DNA of 64,000 nucleotides from Alligator mississippiensis (GCF_030867095.1 NC_081828.1:214365978-214429977); one strand, 5' to 3'; shown: positions 50,040-61,265, numbered from the stretch's first letter. Program-made: numbers and translations. Notes: generated by a model from the sequence alone, not told the origin.

Positions 50040-51070
50040 CAGACTCTAATCTACCTCTTAATCATCTAGGTAGATTTAAGTACCTAAGTGCAATCCTATT
50101 CCACTCTGCTCGAGTCCCAGAAAAAAACACTTAAGAGGCAAGGTGGGTGGGTCCTCCTCCTCTTTGCTGCTTTTTGTGACATAATCCTAAGCCTCAAATG
50201 ATGGCATGCTGTGTCAGATAGGATCACACTTAGGCACCGCTTAGATGGCTAAGAGGTGGCATACAACCTGGCCTTAAAGCTCTGATCTACAACAGGGTGT
50301 TGGCACCGTGACATTCATCATTGCAGCCCTCAACTGTTAGGCACAAGGCAGGGCAGTGAGTGGCGTCTGAGGCTCCCTGCACAATGCAGGGGGAGAATTA
50401 GGTTCGACACACAAAAAACAACCTGCTGAAACCAGCAAGCAGCAAATGCCATCATTTGTCTTGACTCCTTTGGGGACTTTGGGGGCTTCTTTCCAACACA
50501 GAACAGGGGTTGCCTCATCTTTCCAAACACAGCCAGAAGAGGCAATGCTGCTGCAGCCCCTCTCCCCGCCATTATACACTCACTAGGGGGTATATAAGAC
50601 CTATCTTCAACTCCAAGCTTGCCTTGAGGGGGTCTAAAACCATCTCTTGCATCTCCTTGGAAGGTGGCTTTGATCTCCTCAAGCAGAGGAGGGCCTTCAT
50701 GATGGGTCTCCTACACCCTGGGTGGGGGGCAGCCCTGCCTGCTCCTCCTTGTGCCTGGCTTGGGCTTGTGGGCATACTATGAGGGTATCTACTCGATTGG
50801 GCTCTGTAAGGTGGCTGGTGGAGCCATGTCTTGACCTGTAGATCCTGATCGAGCTTAGGTATAAGAGAGGTGCCTACCAGGAGCGAGGCACTTCTAGGCA
50901 GGTGAGCTTTAATCACCTGAGGAAGTTAAGCATGGAAAATGGAGGTTTCTACAGGTTGTGGGTGCCTTCGGGGCTAGACAGCACTGTGCGGGGGTTTTCC
51001 TGGCTGCAGTTTTGAATGTAGATGCCTAACTTTCACCTAAGCCCACCTTTAGGCATCTTTGGTGGATCTC
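50040..51070. repeat. Probable dispersed repeat (gatccag / taggtgcctaa-type), extent uncertain
   Basis: Motifs such as aagtacctaagtgcaatc, tcacacttaggcaccgctta and gtagatgcctaactttcacc recur in similar form at 53925, 55510, 58090, 60750 and 61125. This suggests decayed copies of one family, but I cannot name it or define its ends. Confidence 0.35.
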
Positions 51071-51319
51071 AACCTCTGTCTCCATGCTATGGCAAACCCA
51101 TATGCCCTGTGGACAGGCAGAGATGGGGTCCCATCACACCCATGCACTGGACAACGTGATATCCTTGGGATCGGTACCCCCCGATTTATTAGTGAAACCA
51201 ATCTCCTACAGTGCTGAGCCCAGGTATGCACTAGAGTTTCCTCCCACCATCTGTAAGGGTTTTAAGAGGCTACAAAATGCCTTTTAGGGTTGCAATAAAT
51301 GAAAAGCAAATGGCCTTAC

Positions 51320-51585
51320 AGTTCTCCCAGCTTCGTTGTTGTGTCTGTTCATGGCTGACCGAGCGTCTGGCCTGTTCTCCCGGGCGTCCGCGAACTCCCG
51401 AGACACCATGCTTCCAAACTCCACGTCCTCGCTGCAACCTCCCCATTTCCAGCCTTCACCGGGGGGCCCTTTGTGGCGGGTGTCGCAGCCACAGATGGTG
51501 GCCGAGCCCTCAGCACAGGACCGGGTCACGGCGAAGGCCACGCCAGCGGAGGCAATGGCGTGGACGAAGGCCGACTCCCTGGTAG
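51320..51585 (-). CDS. WNT3A: WNT3A exon 3 (internal coding exon)
   Basis: Secreted Wnt ligand of the canonical beta-catenin pathway; binds Frizzled and LRP5/6. This 266-bp exon encodes about residues 105-193, starting with a split codon (Ala, then TRESAFVHAIASAG) and ending EAGRT. It contains the Wnt-family blocks RSCAEG, ICGC, GWKWGGCSED and REFADARENRPDARSAMN, with four cysteines. Splice sites are consensus: on the minus strand a pyrimidine-rich acceptor ending in ccacag precedes 51585, and the donor GTAAGG occupies 51319..51314. The exon enters in phase 1 and leaves in phase 0, as I recall for human WNT3A. WNT3A is preferred over WNT3 because the sequence reads SEDVEFGSMVSREF and MNRHN; WNT3 has a DFGVLV-type block and MNKHN. 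No frameshift or internal stop is seen. Exons 1-2 were not found in the window. Confidence 0.96.
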
Positions 51586-52448
51586 CTGTGGAGGAGAGAA
51601 GCAGGGAAGGATGTGTCACTCAGAGGAGGATGTGACTGACCTGTCCCAATACAGGAAAGCCTCCTTCTGCCTGTAGTGCTACTTGTATGAAGTCCTGTAG
51701 CAGGGCATTTCCGGCACTAGAAGACACTGTGGGTAAGAGCTAGATTGAATTCAAAGTCCTTATTCAGGCTTCACCCAATTAATTTAAGATTTGGCCATAG
51801 CAACATAAAAAGCCACAGGGGAGCTCTGTCATTGTCCAAGTCCCGATATCCAGCATGGATTCAGGTACATACAGGCTGGGCCCTGACCTCCTCCCCTCTG
51901 GAAGGGGAGAACTCCTGTTGCCATGCTCTGCAATTTTGGGGTGCAACCCAGACCAGATAAGCCACACACTTTTCAGATCCCTGTTACTGGTGATGGCTGG
52001 GAAAAAGTCCTGGTCAACAGGCACTCCAGCACTCGTCTTTCCTACTCATGGAAAACAAGGGCTGTTCTCCTTAGCCATCCTAAATCCACATCTTCCTGCC
52101 AACTTGACTGAGCCACAAGGATGCTCTATACATCGCATCTTATGTCTCCCTTATATGTTTGCCTAAATCCTGTGCTGGGAGCTGAGATTGGGGGGGAGTT
52201 TTCTGTCTCCCCTTCAGCAGCAAATGCAAAGGAAACCACTTTTAACTCTGGGCCGGGCAACTCCAAAGAGTTCATGATCATGAGGCACGGTCCCTACCTC
52301 TCGTCCTTTAGGCTCTTGAGCCAGAATTAGAGCTGGCTGGGGAATGAGCCACTTTCTAGGCGACTCACTCACTTTCCAGGTGGCAAAATTTGTTTCCATT
52401 CCACGTGGGGAGGGAAATGAAACTTTTTGAGCTTTCTGGTGGAGCAGA

Positions 52449-52458
52449 ACTGTATAAA

Positions 52459-52494
<36 letters not shown>

Positions 52495-52570
52495 ATACAC
52501 ACACACACACATATATATATCTATATAGATATATAGATATATATATATGTGTGTGTGTATATATATATAT
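52449..52570. repeat. Compound TA/TG/CA microsatellite
   Basis: A TA tract, about 18 TG units, a CA run and further TA/TG runs. TG followed by CA makes the tract itself partly palindromic. Confidence 0.95.
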
Positions 52571-52675
52571 GAACTAAACATATATATCTATATATATATA
52601 GATATCTATATATATTATCTATAGATATCTATATCTATATCTATAGATAGAGATAGATATATATGTTTAGTTTCT
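52571..52675. repeat. Inverted repeat around a TA/GATA-like core
   Basis: gaactaaacatatatatcta at 52571 is mirrored by tagatatatatgtttagttt ending near 52673. The interior is almost wholly A/T with tatctatagata motifs, so the whole 105 bp can form one long hairpin. Confidence 0.85.
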
Positions 52676-52854
52676 CATCTGGGTCTTTCTGTCTGAAAAT
52701 GCCTGAAAGGCTCTGAAGTGGCTCTCAAAAACGGCTCCGCTGAAACCGATACAACCCCGCAAAGCGGTCTGGCTTGGGACAGCATTTTTTTTTTCCCCCG
52801 AAAGAAGCCTTTCATCATCAGAAGTGAGCAATGAAGATGATAAAGGTGCTGGAA

Positions 52855-53254
52855 TGCAAACCACATGAGGAAAGCTTGAGAGAATGAGGTGTGTTTAGCT
52901 TGGAGACGAGGAGATGAAGGGGGGACATGATAGCACTTTTTCACATTTTTGAAAGGCTGCCATAGAGAAGAGGAAGAATGACTGTTCTCCCCTGCCATGG
53001 AGAGCAGGGCAGGAGGCAATGAGTTTAAATTGCAGCAAAGTGGTTGTAGATTATATCACAGAAAATAAACTGTCTCACTGTAAAAAACATAGGAGGATAG
53101 AAAAAAACTGCCCGGAGAAGCTGTGGACTCTCATTGCTTGGAGATTTTCAAGAAGAGGCAGGATGGGCATGTGTCTGGGATGGTTTATGCTCCATTTTTG
53201 CAGGGGGTTGGACTAGATGACCTGTGAAGTCCCTTCTTACCTATGATACTAGGG
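52855..53254 (+). mobile_element. CR1 LINE 3' end, sense to plus strand, in WNT3A intron 2
   Basis: gaggaaagcttgagagaatg and a cttggagacgaggagatgaa segment correspond to the region after 'LRELGLFSLE'. The copy ends ggggttggactagatgacct and ttcttacctatgatact, the classic CR1 3' terminus. It is opposite in orientation to WNT3A. Confidence 0.85.
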
Positions 53255-53909
53255 TCAAAATTGTTCCAGCGAGTTCTAATTGCAGCCAAAAGGGAAATAT
53301 GGAAAGATCGCAATAAAGCGTACCCTTGAACCAATTGTACCTTGAACAGCCCTAGTGAGCTGTTTCTTTGTCTATGGCCTTCAAATCATTCAGATACACT
53401 TTGGGGGCACTCATACATCTTTGATAACCAGGATCCATAGAGATAATGGACCAGAATGATACAAGCTAGACCCATTGACTTCAACAAGCCTATGCCATAC
53501 TGGCATCAGCTAATAATCTCTCCATAATTTTATTCCAGTCATTTTTGCACTGCATTTTTATGCCCATTCTGGGCCCTTTTTTTGCTCATAATGGGAATGT
53601 ATCACTTACAACTCTAAGCTATAGGAGGAGCAGGTTTAACAAGCTTAGTCCAACACCCAAATGTTCTCTGGATAAAAAACATTGCTAGGTGCTAGACAGC
53701 CTGCCCCATCGAGACTGAACGTTGGAGCCAGGATCTGCACTGCCCTGCTTCCCTTTGGGAAAGCTACCAAACTACAATAATATGTAAATGAAGGAAAATG
53801 CATGAAACTACAAGCAGAAGCTATGAGCAATGTCCTGGAACATAATGTCAGCGAGGTTAGTAAGTCGTTCTCAGGGGTTGAGCCAAACACATGTCTCCAG
53901 AGCCTCAAG

Positions 53910-54204
53910 TGGGACTTTTAGGCACTATTTAGGTGCTGAAGTCCAAGGCTGTGATCCTGAAAACCTCCACTTGGCTACTGCCTAACCCAAGAGGTGCCTT
54001 AACTTCATGGGGATTGTGGTTGGTGATGTGAATATTCTCCCAGTGCCTGGAAGCTTTCCTGGGATCCAGAAACCAGGTGTTCCTGCAGCAAAGTTCCCTG
54101 AACAGCTGAATCTGGTGGACATCTCAAAGCTTGCATAATGCACACCATCAGGACAGAGCCCTTTTGAACATGCAGCGGTGACCACTGTCTTTGGAGAACG
54201 CATC
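53910..54204. repeat. Decayed dispersed repeat, similar to 58080..58500
   Basis: gatcctgaaaacctccactt, ggctactgcctaacccaaga and tgggatccagaaaccaggtg here parallel gatctggaaaaccccagctc, gctgctgcttaatcccagag and gggacccaggaacggggtgc at 58155..58315, in the same order. Confidence 0.5.
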
Positions 54205-54330
54205 TTGAGGAGTGTGGTGCTCAGTGGTTAAAGCACTTGCCCAGGAGGTGGGACACCTGAGTGCTAACCCTGTCTCAATGTGAGAGGGGATTGATACTTA
54301 CAGTGTCTCATCGTGTAGGAAGGTGCCCTA
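54205..54330 (+). mobile_element. tRNA-derived SINE-like segment
   Basis: gtggtgctcagtggttaaag resembles an A-box region and ggacacctgagtgctaaccc a decayed B box at tRNA spacing. The same pattern recurs at 54725, 55140, 58670 and 61185. Confidence 0.5.
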
Positions 54331-54724
54331 ATCACCATGTGACATAAGAATATAGAAGTGCCATTTACTGGGTCAGACTAGTCCATCCTACCCAGGGTAT
54401 TCAATGTTTGGATGCATCATAGGGGCAGAATGACATTTTCTGTTTTGTTCACAATTCCCTTCTTAATAATCCCTAGTATTTTCTTTGACTTTTTGCTCGC
54501 TGAGCACTACGTGGATGTGTTTAATGAACTCCCAGATCTCTTTCCTGTGTGGGAACAGTTAATGTAGAGCCCATCACAGCGTAGGTCTCGTTTGGGTTAC
54601 TTTTGTCCCGGTTCATCACTTTATCCGTCTATGTTGAATTTCCTCTCCTCTGCCCTTTAGTTTCCCTTTCACTTAATAGTGCCAGATCCTTCTGGGCAGC
54701 GGTGCTCCCAATCTCTTCTGTAAG

Positions 54725-54810
54725 ACGGAGCATGGCTCTGAGTAGCTTAGAAGTTAAAGCATCTACGTGGAGGAAGTGGGGGAAACGTGGGTTGGAAGTC
54801 TAAATGTCAC
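54725..54810 (+). mobile_element. tRNA-derived SINE-like segment
   Basis: gagcatggctctgagtagct ... gaagttaaagcatc ... gaaacgtgggttggaagtct keeps the tRNA-like order but is strongly decayed. Confidence 0.35.
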
Positions 54811-55139
54811 ACAACACTTCTCTGGGAAGATCCCAAAGAGCTTTGTAGCTTGCGTTGTGTGGCGACCACCCAGTCCCCTTGGAAATGCAGCCATCTCTGG
54901 GGTGGAACACAGGAAATGTTTAACAGGAAGCAATGTGGTCCTGGAAACAAGGACCTGTACCGCGAACTCCTCTTGTCCCAGCCGAGTGCCTCAAACAGCC
55001 GTTATGGAATCAGGCTCCTTCTTGCTCGCTCTTTTTCTGCCCTGTTAAATCTGGATTTCTTTTCTGCACGATGACACAGATGCAGCAGGTTAAGTGGAGT
55101 GTCCCTCCCCAGACTACCCCAGACCCAGTGTATAGGGCA

Positions 55140-55250
55140 TGCTTCTAGGAAGGGGGAGATGTGCATTTGGACTTCCTAGGGTGGTTGGTATTGAACTCAG
55201 GCTTCCTACTTTTTGGGCAAGTGCTCCAACTAGGATGTGCTATGGAAGGG
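55140..55250 (-). mobile_element. tRNA-derived SINE-like segment
   Basis: The minus strand reads agttggagcacttgcccaaa and then gcctgagttcaataccaacc, with a B-box-like gagttcaatacc. Confidence 0.5.
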
Positions 55251-55985
55251 GAACAGCATCACCCTCTGCTCCCTTTGGCTTTGTTTTAGGGAAAAAAACC
55301 TTGTTTCTATTGAAATTTTAGAGATCGTGGTTCTATGCGAGCGGGTTAGTCATGCTCTGAGAACAACCAGCGGATCAAGCCCCGTGCATCGGTTTCTCCA
55401 GGGCAGAGGGAAACCAAGTTCCTGGATGCTGACTGGCTTTAGGGCCTACTCAGCCCTGTCCAAGCAAAAGCACCTCTGAATAGAGGCAGAAGTAAAACTT
55501 TCAAGCGCTAAGGGACCTTAAAGACACAACCTGCAGTGCCTAGGGAGGTTAGGTGGCAGCTAGACAGGGGTCCCTAAGACCACAGCTTTGGACTTAGATA
55601 CTTGAATTCCACCTGAGTTGCCAAATCCCTTCCTTATTGGAGTCAGCCCTTTTAGAAACTTCTGCACTAGGTTTTTTATTGTTCTTAATAACTTCAGATT
55701 TAACACAGCACTTCTGCATCTCCAAAAGCAATCTTCAGGCTGTATATTTAGGGATCACTTCCACGCCTACACAATGCAGGCATGCTTGGGGTGGAACACA
55801 GCCATGCTTTGCAGCATGAGACTGGAAGTAAATGGCACTATGTTCAGTTGTCACTACCAGGGATTTCAGGTAGGCAGAATGTAGTCTGCAATCTAGCTCA
55901 GGGCCCCAAGGCTAACAATCCAACTCTGGAGAAAGCTGCCAGTTGATCCCTGAAAAACAACAAATAATTAGGAGCCAAAACTCGA

Positions 55986-56405
55986 GGTAGAAGTGATATC
56001 TTTTATTAGACCAGCTAGATTTTTGCAAAAAAAAAAAAAAATAAAAAAATTCTTTAATTGTAAGCTTTCAGGCACAAGCGCCCTTCTTCAGGCATAGGAG
56101 AAAAGATTGCAAATGTTCTCCTGGGTAGAAATGAAAGTTCAAGAGAGTTGAAGGTGTGGTCAAATCTCCTGTTTGGAACAGCTCGTTTTATAAGCAGATT
56201 AGGCTCAGAGAAAAGAACAAGAGATTTGACCATACCTGCAACTCTCCTATGAAATATGAACTTCCATTTCTACCCAGGAGAACCCATACAATCTTTTCTC
56301 CAATGCCTGAAGAAGGGTGCTTGTGCCTGAAAGCTTGCAATTAAAGACATTATTTTGGGGTTTTTTTTTTGCAAAAATCTAGTCAGTAAAGAGATCACCT
56401 CTACC
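55986..56405. repeat. 420-bp imperfect palindrome built from two head-to-head dispersed-repeat copies
   Basis: Arm 55986..56170 pairs with 56220..56405 around a spacer of about 50 bp. Matching pieces include ggtagaagtgatatc with gagatcacctctacc, ctagatttttgcaaaa with ttttgcaaaaatctag, ttctcctgggtagaaatg with catttctacccaggagaa, and ggtgtggtcaaatctc with gagatttgaccatacc. Each arm carries the caggcacaagcgcccttctt / aaagcttgc motif of the dispersed family; the right arm continues to the tacagctacaacctgg tail near 56455. It lies in WNT3A intron 2. Confidence 0.9.
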
Positions 56406-57284
56406 ATGAGTCCTGATTAATTTTGCCTCTAGGCCAATACAGCTACAACCTGGATACCTAACGAATAATTAGGGCATAGGGATTACATCTTTCACCCCTA
56501 ACTTCAAGCTGGGGCACGGGGCTCAGTTGTGACGCAGATGGAAGAGCACCGTCAGGTGAATCACTTCCTGCAGCCAGGCTGAGGACGAGGCCCTTTCCCT
56601 GATTACTAAGCAGCCCTGACCCTGTCGAGCTGTGGAGATCTCACCGGGTCATAGCCCCAGGCAGCCTGGCTGCAGGAATGGAGAAGGAGTGGATAGAGAT
56701 ACAGATAAGCAGAAGGAAAGCATGCACTTGTAATGGAAATGAGGGGTTATTAAGGTGCCATATAAAAATGCAAGAGACTTTGCAGAGATAAGAGGAGAGT
56801 GCAATGTATTTGTCAGGGAGTCTCATTCCTCCCTGGGTGGTTCTGAAAACAGGCCACAGGCATCTCCTTATGACTTGAAGGGAGCTTCTGGGGAGTGCGA
56901 TGGGAGGCTCCGGGGCTGATCGTTTCAACCACACTATCTCAGGCAATGCAAGGTCACCGTGCGTCTGGCTCCAGCACATTAAGCTCACAGGCTGCCTCTG
57001 ATGACAGTCAAGATTTTAGAAGGGACAAGGTGGTTTTGGCCTGCTGAAATGCTTGCATGCCCCCTTTTTAAGTGAGCTGATCATTGGCAGGTGCATGCTC
57101 GTGCACTCTGAATATCAAGCTGCTTCAAGCTGTCTCACCAGGGTACCTCTGCAATTGAAATTGCTAGCTGCTTGGCCGTCATTTCTTGACATTCCCTCTC
57201 ACCGCGCTTTGTAGGTGCATATCCCTTCTCCCTGGCATTGGACGTACCTGAGTGTATCTTACTTGATGTCAGAAACCTTGCAGG

Positions 57285-57500
57285 AAGTCAGAGGTGTGTG
57301 GGCCAGTGGAGGAAGCGATGGTATCAGCCCGGAGAACTGAGAAGTGGGGAGTCATGAGACTTGAGATTTCATTTCCCAACTTTCTACAGGAGTGTGGCCC
57401 AGGCCCTTCATTTCTCTGGGCCGCCGCTTCCTTATGCATAATGCCCTTATCTCACAGGAAGATAGCATGGCTATCTGCACTGTCTTTGTCTTAGGTAGAG
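57285..57500 (+). mobile_element. MIR-like SINE
   Basis: gggagtcatgagacttgaga, a decayed CORE region, cttcatttctctgggccgcc and cttatctcacagg follow the MIR order ('gagacctgggttc', 'gggcaagtcacttcccctctctgtgcctc', 'cctcatctgtaaa'). Confidence 0.5.
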
Positions 57501-57944
57501 GATGCAAAGTCTTTCTTACAGTTCAGTGTTAATTGGTGGGGCAGGAAACTGGACGTTCCCTCTTGCCCTGTTTCGTGGCATCTTCCCTGCCTACATACCT
57601 GACCATATCTGAAGCATATCAAGAGCCACAGACATGTGGGCTATTACGCTATGTGGGTAGTGAAGCTATCGTTGCCTCCTCATTTCTCCTGTGCTTGGCC
57701 AGACAGTGGTGGTGAGATACCTGGGGGCTACCGAGTGCCTCTGCTTAGTGACCTGGACACTTTGAAGATCTGGCCCTGAACTCTTGCTGGAGGGTGTGTG
57801 CTTTCATCCAGCCCATGGCACTGGACTCAACCCAGGGGGAACAGTGAAGTGTAATAGTCCGTGGGGAACAAGAAGTCCATTCAGATGGTTTCTTCTCTAT
57901 TTAAACTCAACGAATCAATACATTTCAAGCAGGAGTTCCTCAAG

Positions 57945-58060
57945 ACGTGTCTGAGGAAGGGAAATCTGGGCCTGAAAACTTGCCCAACACTTCTCTCAGC
58001 CATACAGTGAATCCAAGAAAAGATACCACCAAGAAATCCTAACCTCTCCATCTAATAGCC
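57945..58060 (+). repeat. Dispersed repeat copy (decayed)
   Basis: gtctgaggaagggaaatctg, ggcctgaaaacttgcc and aagaaaagataccaccaaga echo the gaagaagggcgcttgtgcct / gaaagcttgc / aaaagatatcacc family. Confidence 0.45.
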
Positions 58061-58079
58061 TTTAGCTGAGACAAATCCA

Positions 58080-58500
58080 AGCAATCACAAATAGACCCAG
58101 GAGCAGTCAGGCATCCAAAATGGCTCTTGGACTGGATTATAGGTGCCGGCATCTGGATCTGGAAAACCCCAGCTCAGCTGCTGCTTAATCCCAGAGATGC
58201 CAAAACTCCCTGTTTGACATTAAATTTCCCCATGGGCTTAGAGCCGTACCTCTGGGCAGGCCCAGAACTGGCCCAGTCTTGACAGCTTGGCTGCTTGGGA
58301 CCCAGGAACGGGGTGCTCCTCCAGCTCTCTTCCCTGACCGGCTGGATCCGGGAGCTGCCCTTCCAGCATGCCCGGCATGCACCGCTGAGATCGGGCCCCA
58401 CACAAAGTGCACGCATGGTTGCTGCTTTCTCTCAAGCTAAAGGGCTCCGAGGCAGTTCCTGCATGGTGCTTAATGTGAAATCCTCAGAGGTGAACTGGCA
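58080..58500. repeat. Decayed dispersed repeat, similar to 53910..54204
   Basis: Shares ordered segments with the copy at 53910 (see that entry). The 58174..58435 minus frames are open because the segment is GC-rich; no domain is recognisable. Confidence 0.45.
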
Positions 58501-58669
58501 TTTTCCTGGAAATGCTGCAACCACTAGGTAAGCCCCTCTTGGGGTCTCTTTCCCTGGCTTAAGTCATGTCAAATTCCTTTCTGCCCAGTGATACTGTTTC
58601 CAAAAAAAGGGTAAAGAGTCCCCCCCTGCCGCCGCCTTTCCTCCCATCCCTAGAAGAGGCTGCAGGGTG

Positions 58670-58800
58670 GAGGTGAGGGCATTCTCATGGGAGATGTGGG
58701 TGTGAACCCCCTCGGGCATATAGGGGAAATGAGATTAGGTCTCCCATTTCCTGGGAAAGTGCTTTAACCGCAGGGTGAGGCTTGCCCGGTTCTTGGAAAG
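58670..58800 (-). mobile_element. tRNA-derived SINE-like segment
   Basis: The minus strand reads cctgcggttaaagcactttc, ccaggaaatgggagacctaa and a further ggggttcacacccac, resembling the sense segment at 54205. Confidence 0.45.
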
Positions 58801-59994
58801 CAAGATGCAGGCATCAATCTTCAGGGGAGGGTTGCAAGCAGATCAAGATGCCTCCCCGCAGTGCTCAGTGCAGGCACCCAGGTCCCAGAGAGGCCCTTTG
58901 AGCTGAGCGCTTCTTGTTGGCTCAGGGGGCTGGCTGCCGTATGGGCACTTCACTGCCTGCTCGCCACACAAGGGTCTGGATCCCACCGTGGGCATTGGGG
59001 GCCGAAACAATGGGCATCACCCCCCTATCAGGACTTTACCAGGTCCAACCTGAGCTTTGAGACTGCAATGGGCCAGGGGCATCTCACCCACCCCATGCCA
59101 GAAGATCTCCAGTGAGGCTGTTCCAGACTCATCCCTGGCACTGGCTCATGAACTCTTCGTGTGTCTGAGAGCAAGCAATGGGGATGAGCCTGGAGTCACA
59201 CACTGGGTGAACTTCCAGTTGTGGAGGGTGTCAGTGGATGCTGGTGTGTGGGACCTGGCTAGTACATGCTGAACCCCTGAGACTTGCCGTGGTGGTGGGA
59301 TAGACAAACCCCAAGTCTTCTTGATGGGTGGTTGACTTTAATGCTTTTAGAAAATGTCACCTCCCCAGTCCATCTTGATTTAGGGTCTTCAAGGATGAGC
59401 AAAGCTATTGCAACCTATGGCAAGTTGTTGTGATGATCGATAAGCCTCGCCCTTAAAAATTTGGCTCTATATGGGTAGTCTAAAGGTGTTGAACTTCACC
59501 ATCCATCCATAAGATCTTGTGCCTTTATCTGCTAGACAGCAGAGCCCTCTCCTCTCAGAAATCTCCCCATGCAATTCCTTGGCATCTGCGAGTAAACCAC
59601 CCTTCACCTTCTCTTGAATACAGCCATCAGATGGAGGCCCATCTGCCTTCCTCTATCAGGCTCGCATTGCTCTGCAAGCTTTTTGCAGTAGGTCTTTGCT
59701 GTTTTTCAAGTGTAGACATGAGGACCGGATGCAGAAGCGGGGTCCCGAGGTGCTGGGCAATGCTCGGAAAAACAAGGAAAGGAAACTCCCTGCCCCAAAT
59801 CAATCCCAGTACAGGTTTGGACAAGATGGGACGAGTGGAGGAGACAAACAACAGGAGGATGAGTGAACAACAATGCAAGCAAATTAGCACACAATACACC
59901 CGTGTCTCAACTCATTGCATCCAGAGCTACCCGTTCTGGGCTGAGTTTGAACCTGTCGTCTAGGATTTATAGAAAACTGTTGGCAGTAGAAGAG

Positions 59995-60085
59995 GGACTG
60001 TCCAGTGGTTAAAGTGTTAGCTTTGTAATTTGAAGACCTGGAAACAGTTCTCGGCTCTACAACAGGCTTCCTGTGTGATAATCAG
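59995..60085 (+). mobile_element. MIR/tRNA-type SINE fragment
   Basis: gtccagtggttaaagtgtta, gctttgtaatttgaagacct and ctcggctctacaacaggctt match the 5' tRNA-related half of MIR. Confidence 0.6.
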
Positions 60086-60194
60086 GGATCCTGGTTTTCT
60101 CTGATTTAAAAAAAAAAAATCCCCAATTTTCGGTTACAAAAAAGTTACCCCCAAATCCACCTTTTTCCATGATTAAAATGAAACGCCAGTAATA

Positions 60195-60305
60195 TATCAA
60201 TGGGCTGTATATGATGGTTTGGATAGGGATGGTCCTGCCTTAGGCGGGTGGGCGCACTAGAGGACCGCTGGAGGTCCCTTTCTGCCCCACTTCTCTACGA
60301 AATCT
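60195..60305 (+). mobile_element. CR1-like LINE 3' end fragment
   Basis: tatatcaatgggctgtatat, gatagggatggtcctgcctt and ggaggtccctttctgcccca follow the order of the CR1 3' end ('...gatcctgcctcaggcagggggttgga...gaggtcccttccagcccc'). Confidence 0.55.
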
Positions 60306-61184
60306 ATAACAGCAGTTGGACACATGTGCAACTTGGTCCAGGCTAAAGCATCCTCACTTGCCTAGTAAAGGACTTGCTGCTTTCACTGTGCTGAGCACGA
60401 CCACAGGCCAGTTACCAATGAGGTAGAAGAGGGATTGCACTAGGGAGGATGCTCAGGGCTCCATGTGTGAAAATCCCTGCAAGAGGAGAAGGATTAACTA
60501 GCGTAGGCTGTGAGGACAGCATCACATCCGGATCTAGGACAGAGCCCGCCTGTCTGGGTTTGTAGCTATATGAGCTAAGGATAATCGAAGCCCTTTGGCC
60601 GATCACTGCAGGGCCCAGGAAGCTGACTCCCTCCCTCCTCCTCGTGTACAGAAAACAGCACAGCTAAGCTCTGCCTGGAGCTCCTCTGGCTCTGATGGGA
60701 CCGTGCCTTCAAAACTCAACAGGGAAGTGCATAAATTGCCTGAACCGAAAAAGTATTTAGGTGCACAAAGGCAATTAGGTGCCTAAATGCCTTGTGGATA
60801 AGGTCTTAGTGCCCATACTAGAAACACTGATTGACTTGCTCTCTTTCCCTCTTGTTCAGTGGTCGGTCTCTGTTAAAGTCATCTCTTCTGGAAGATATGT
60901 GGAAGATAAAGCTCTCACAAACTCTGGTGATGGGTCATCTGCCATCCCTTTCCTCAGGAGAGTCCTAAAGCCCCACAGAGCTGGAAGGGAGAGAGCAGGG
61001 TACGAGGCATGGGCTTAGATAGATGAGACAGACAAACTGGGGTTACACCAAAGAGGAATTTAACCCAGATGGCTTATAATAAACACTTTGTGCCAAATCC
61101 AGCTCTGCTTTAGATATAAGAGGCATTTAGATGGCTAACTTTAGATGTGCAAGTGATATTTTGCCTAGGAAGAAGGAAACCTGT

Positions 61185-61265
61185 TTTCCAGCCCCCCACA
61201 AGTGGATTTGAACCTGTATTACCATCAGCAAAGTTGGCTAACCACCAGGCCATAAGTGCCCTGGG
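61185..61265 (-). mobile_element. tRNA-derived SINE with intact B box
   Basis: The minus strand carries tggcctggtggttagcc (61252..61236; A-box-like) and ggttcaaatcc (61214..61204; a perfect B-box match) at tRNA-like spacing. It does not fold as a complete tRNA by eye, so a SINE head is favoured over a functional tRNA. Confidence 0.6.

Larger units (their letters stand above)
46936..51319 (-). other. WNT3A: WNT3A intron 3
   Basis: Intron of 4384 bp, phase 0, between donor GTAAGG (51319..51314) and acceptor ...tttccag (ending 46936). It contains an hAT MITE (47076..47262), an antisense-lying CR1 3' fragment (about 49536..49785), a three-copy short tandem repeat (49931..49973) and a long low-copy-looking repeat (about 50040..51070). 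I see no additional exon: reading frames inside it have no family resemblance. The stretch 47270..49530 is apparently unique sequence. Confidence 0.92.

Noticed and set aside
51277..51676. Forward-strand frames opposite exon 3 (up to 102 codons)
   Set aside because: Shadows of the GC-rich WNT3A exon; no family resemblance.
53255..53290. Possible WNT3A exon 2 (minus strand reads Arg-Trp-Asn here)
   Set aside because: The surrounding codons do not match the RRWNC block and no splice sites fit; three residues are coincidence.
61185..61265. Functional tRNA gene
   Set aside because: A and B boxes are present, but a full cloverleaf with acceptor stem is not apparent; tRNA-derived SINE is the simpler reading.
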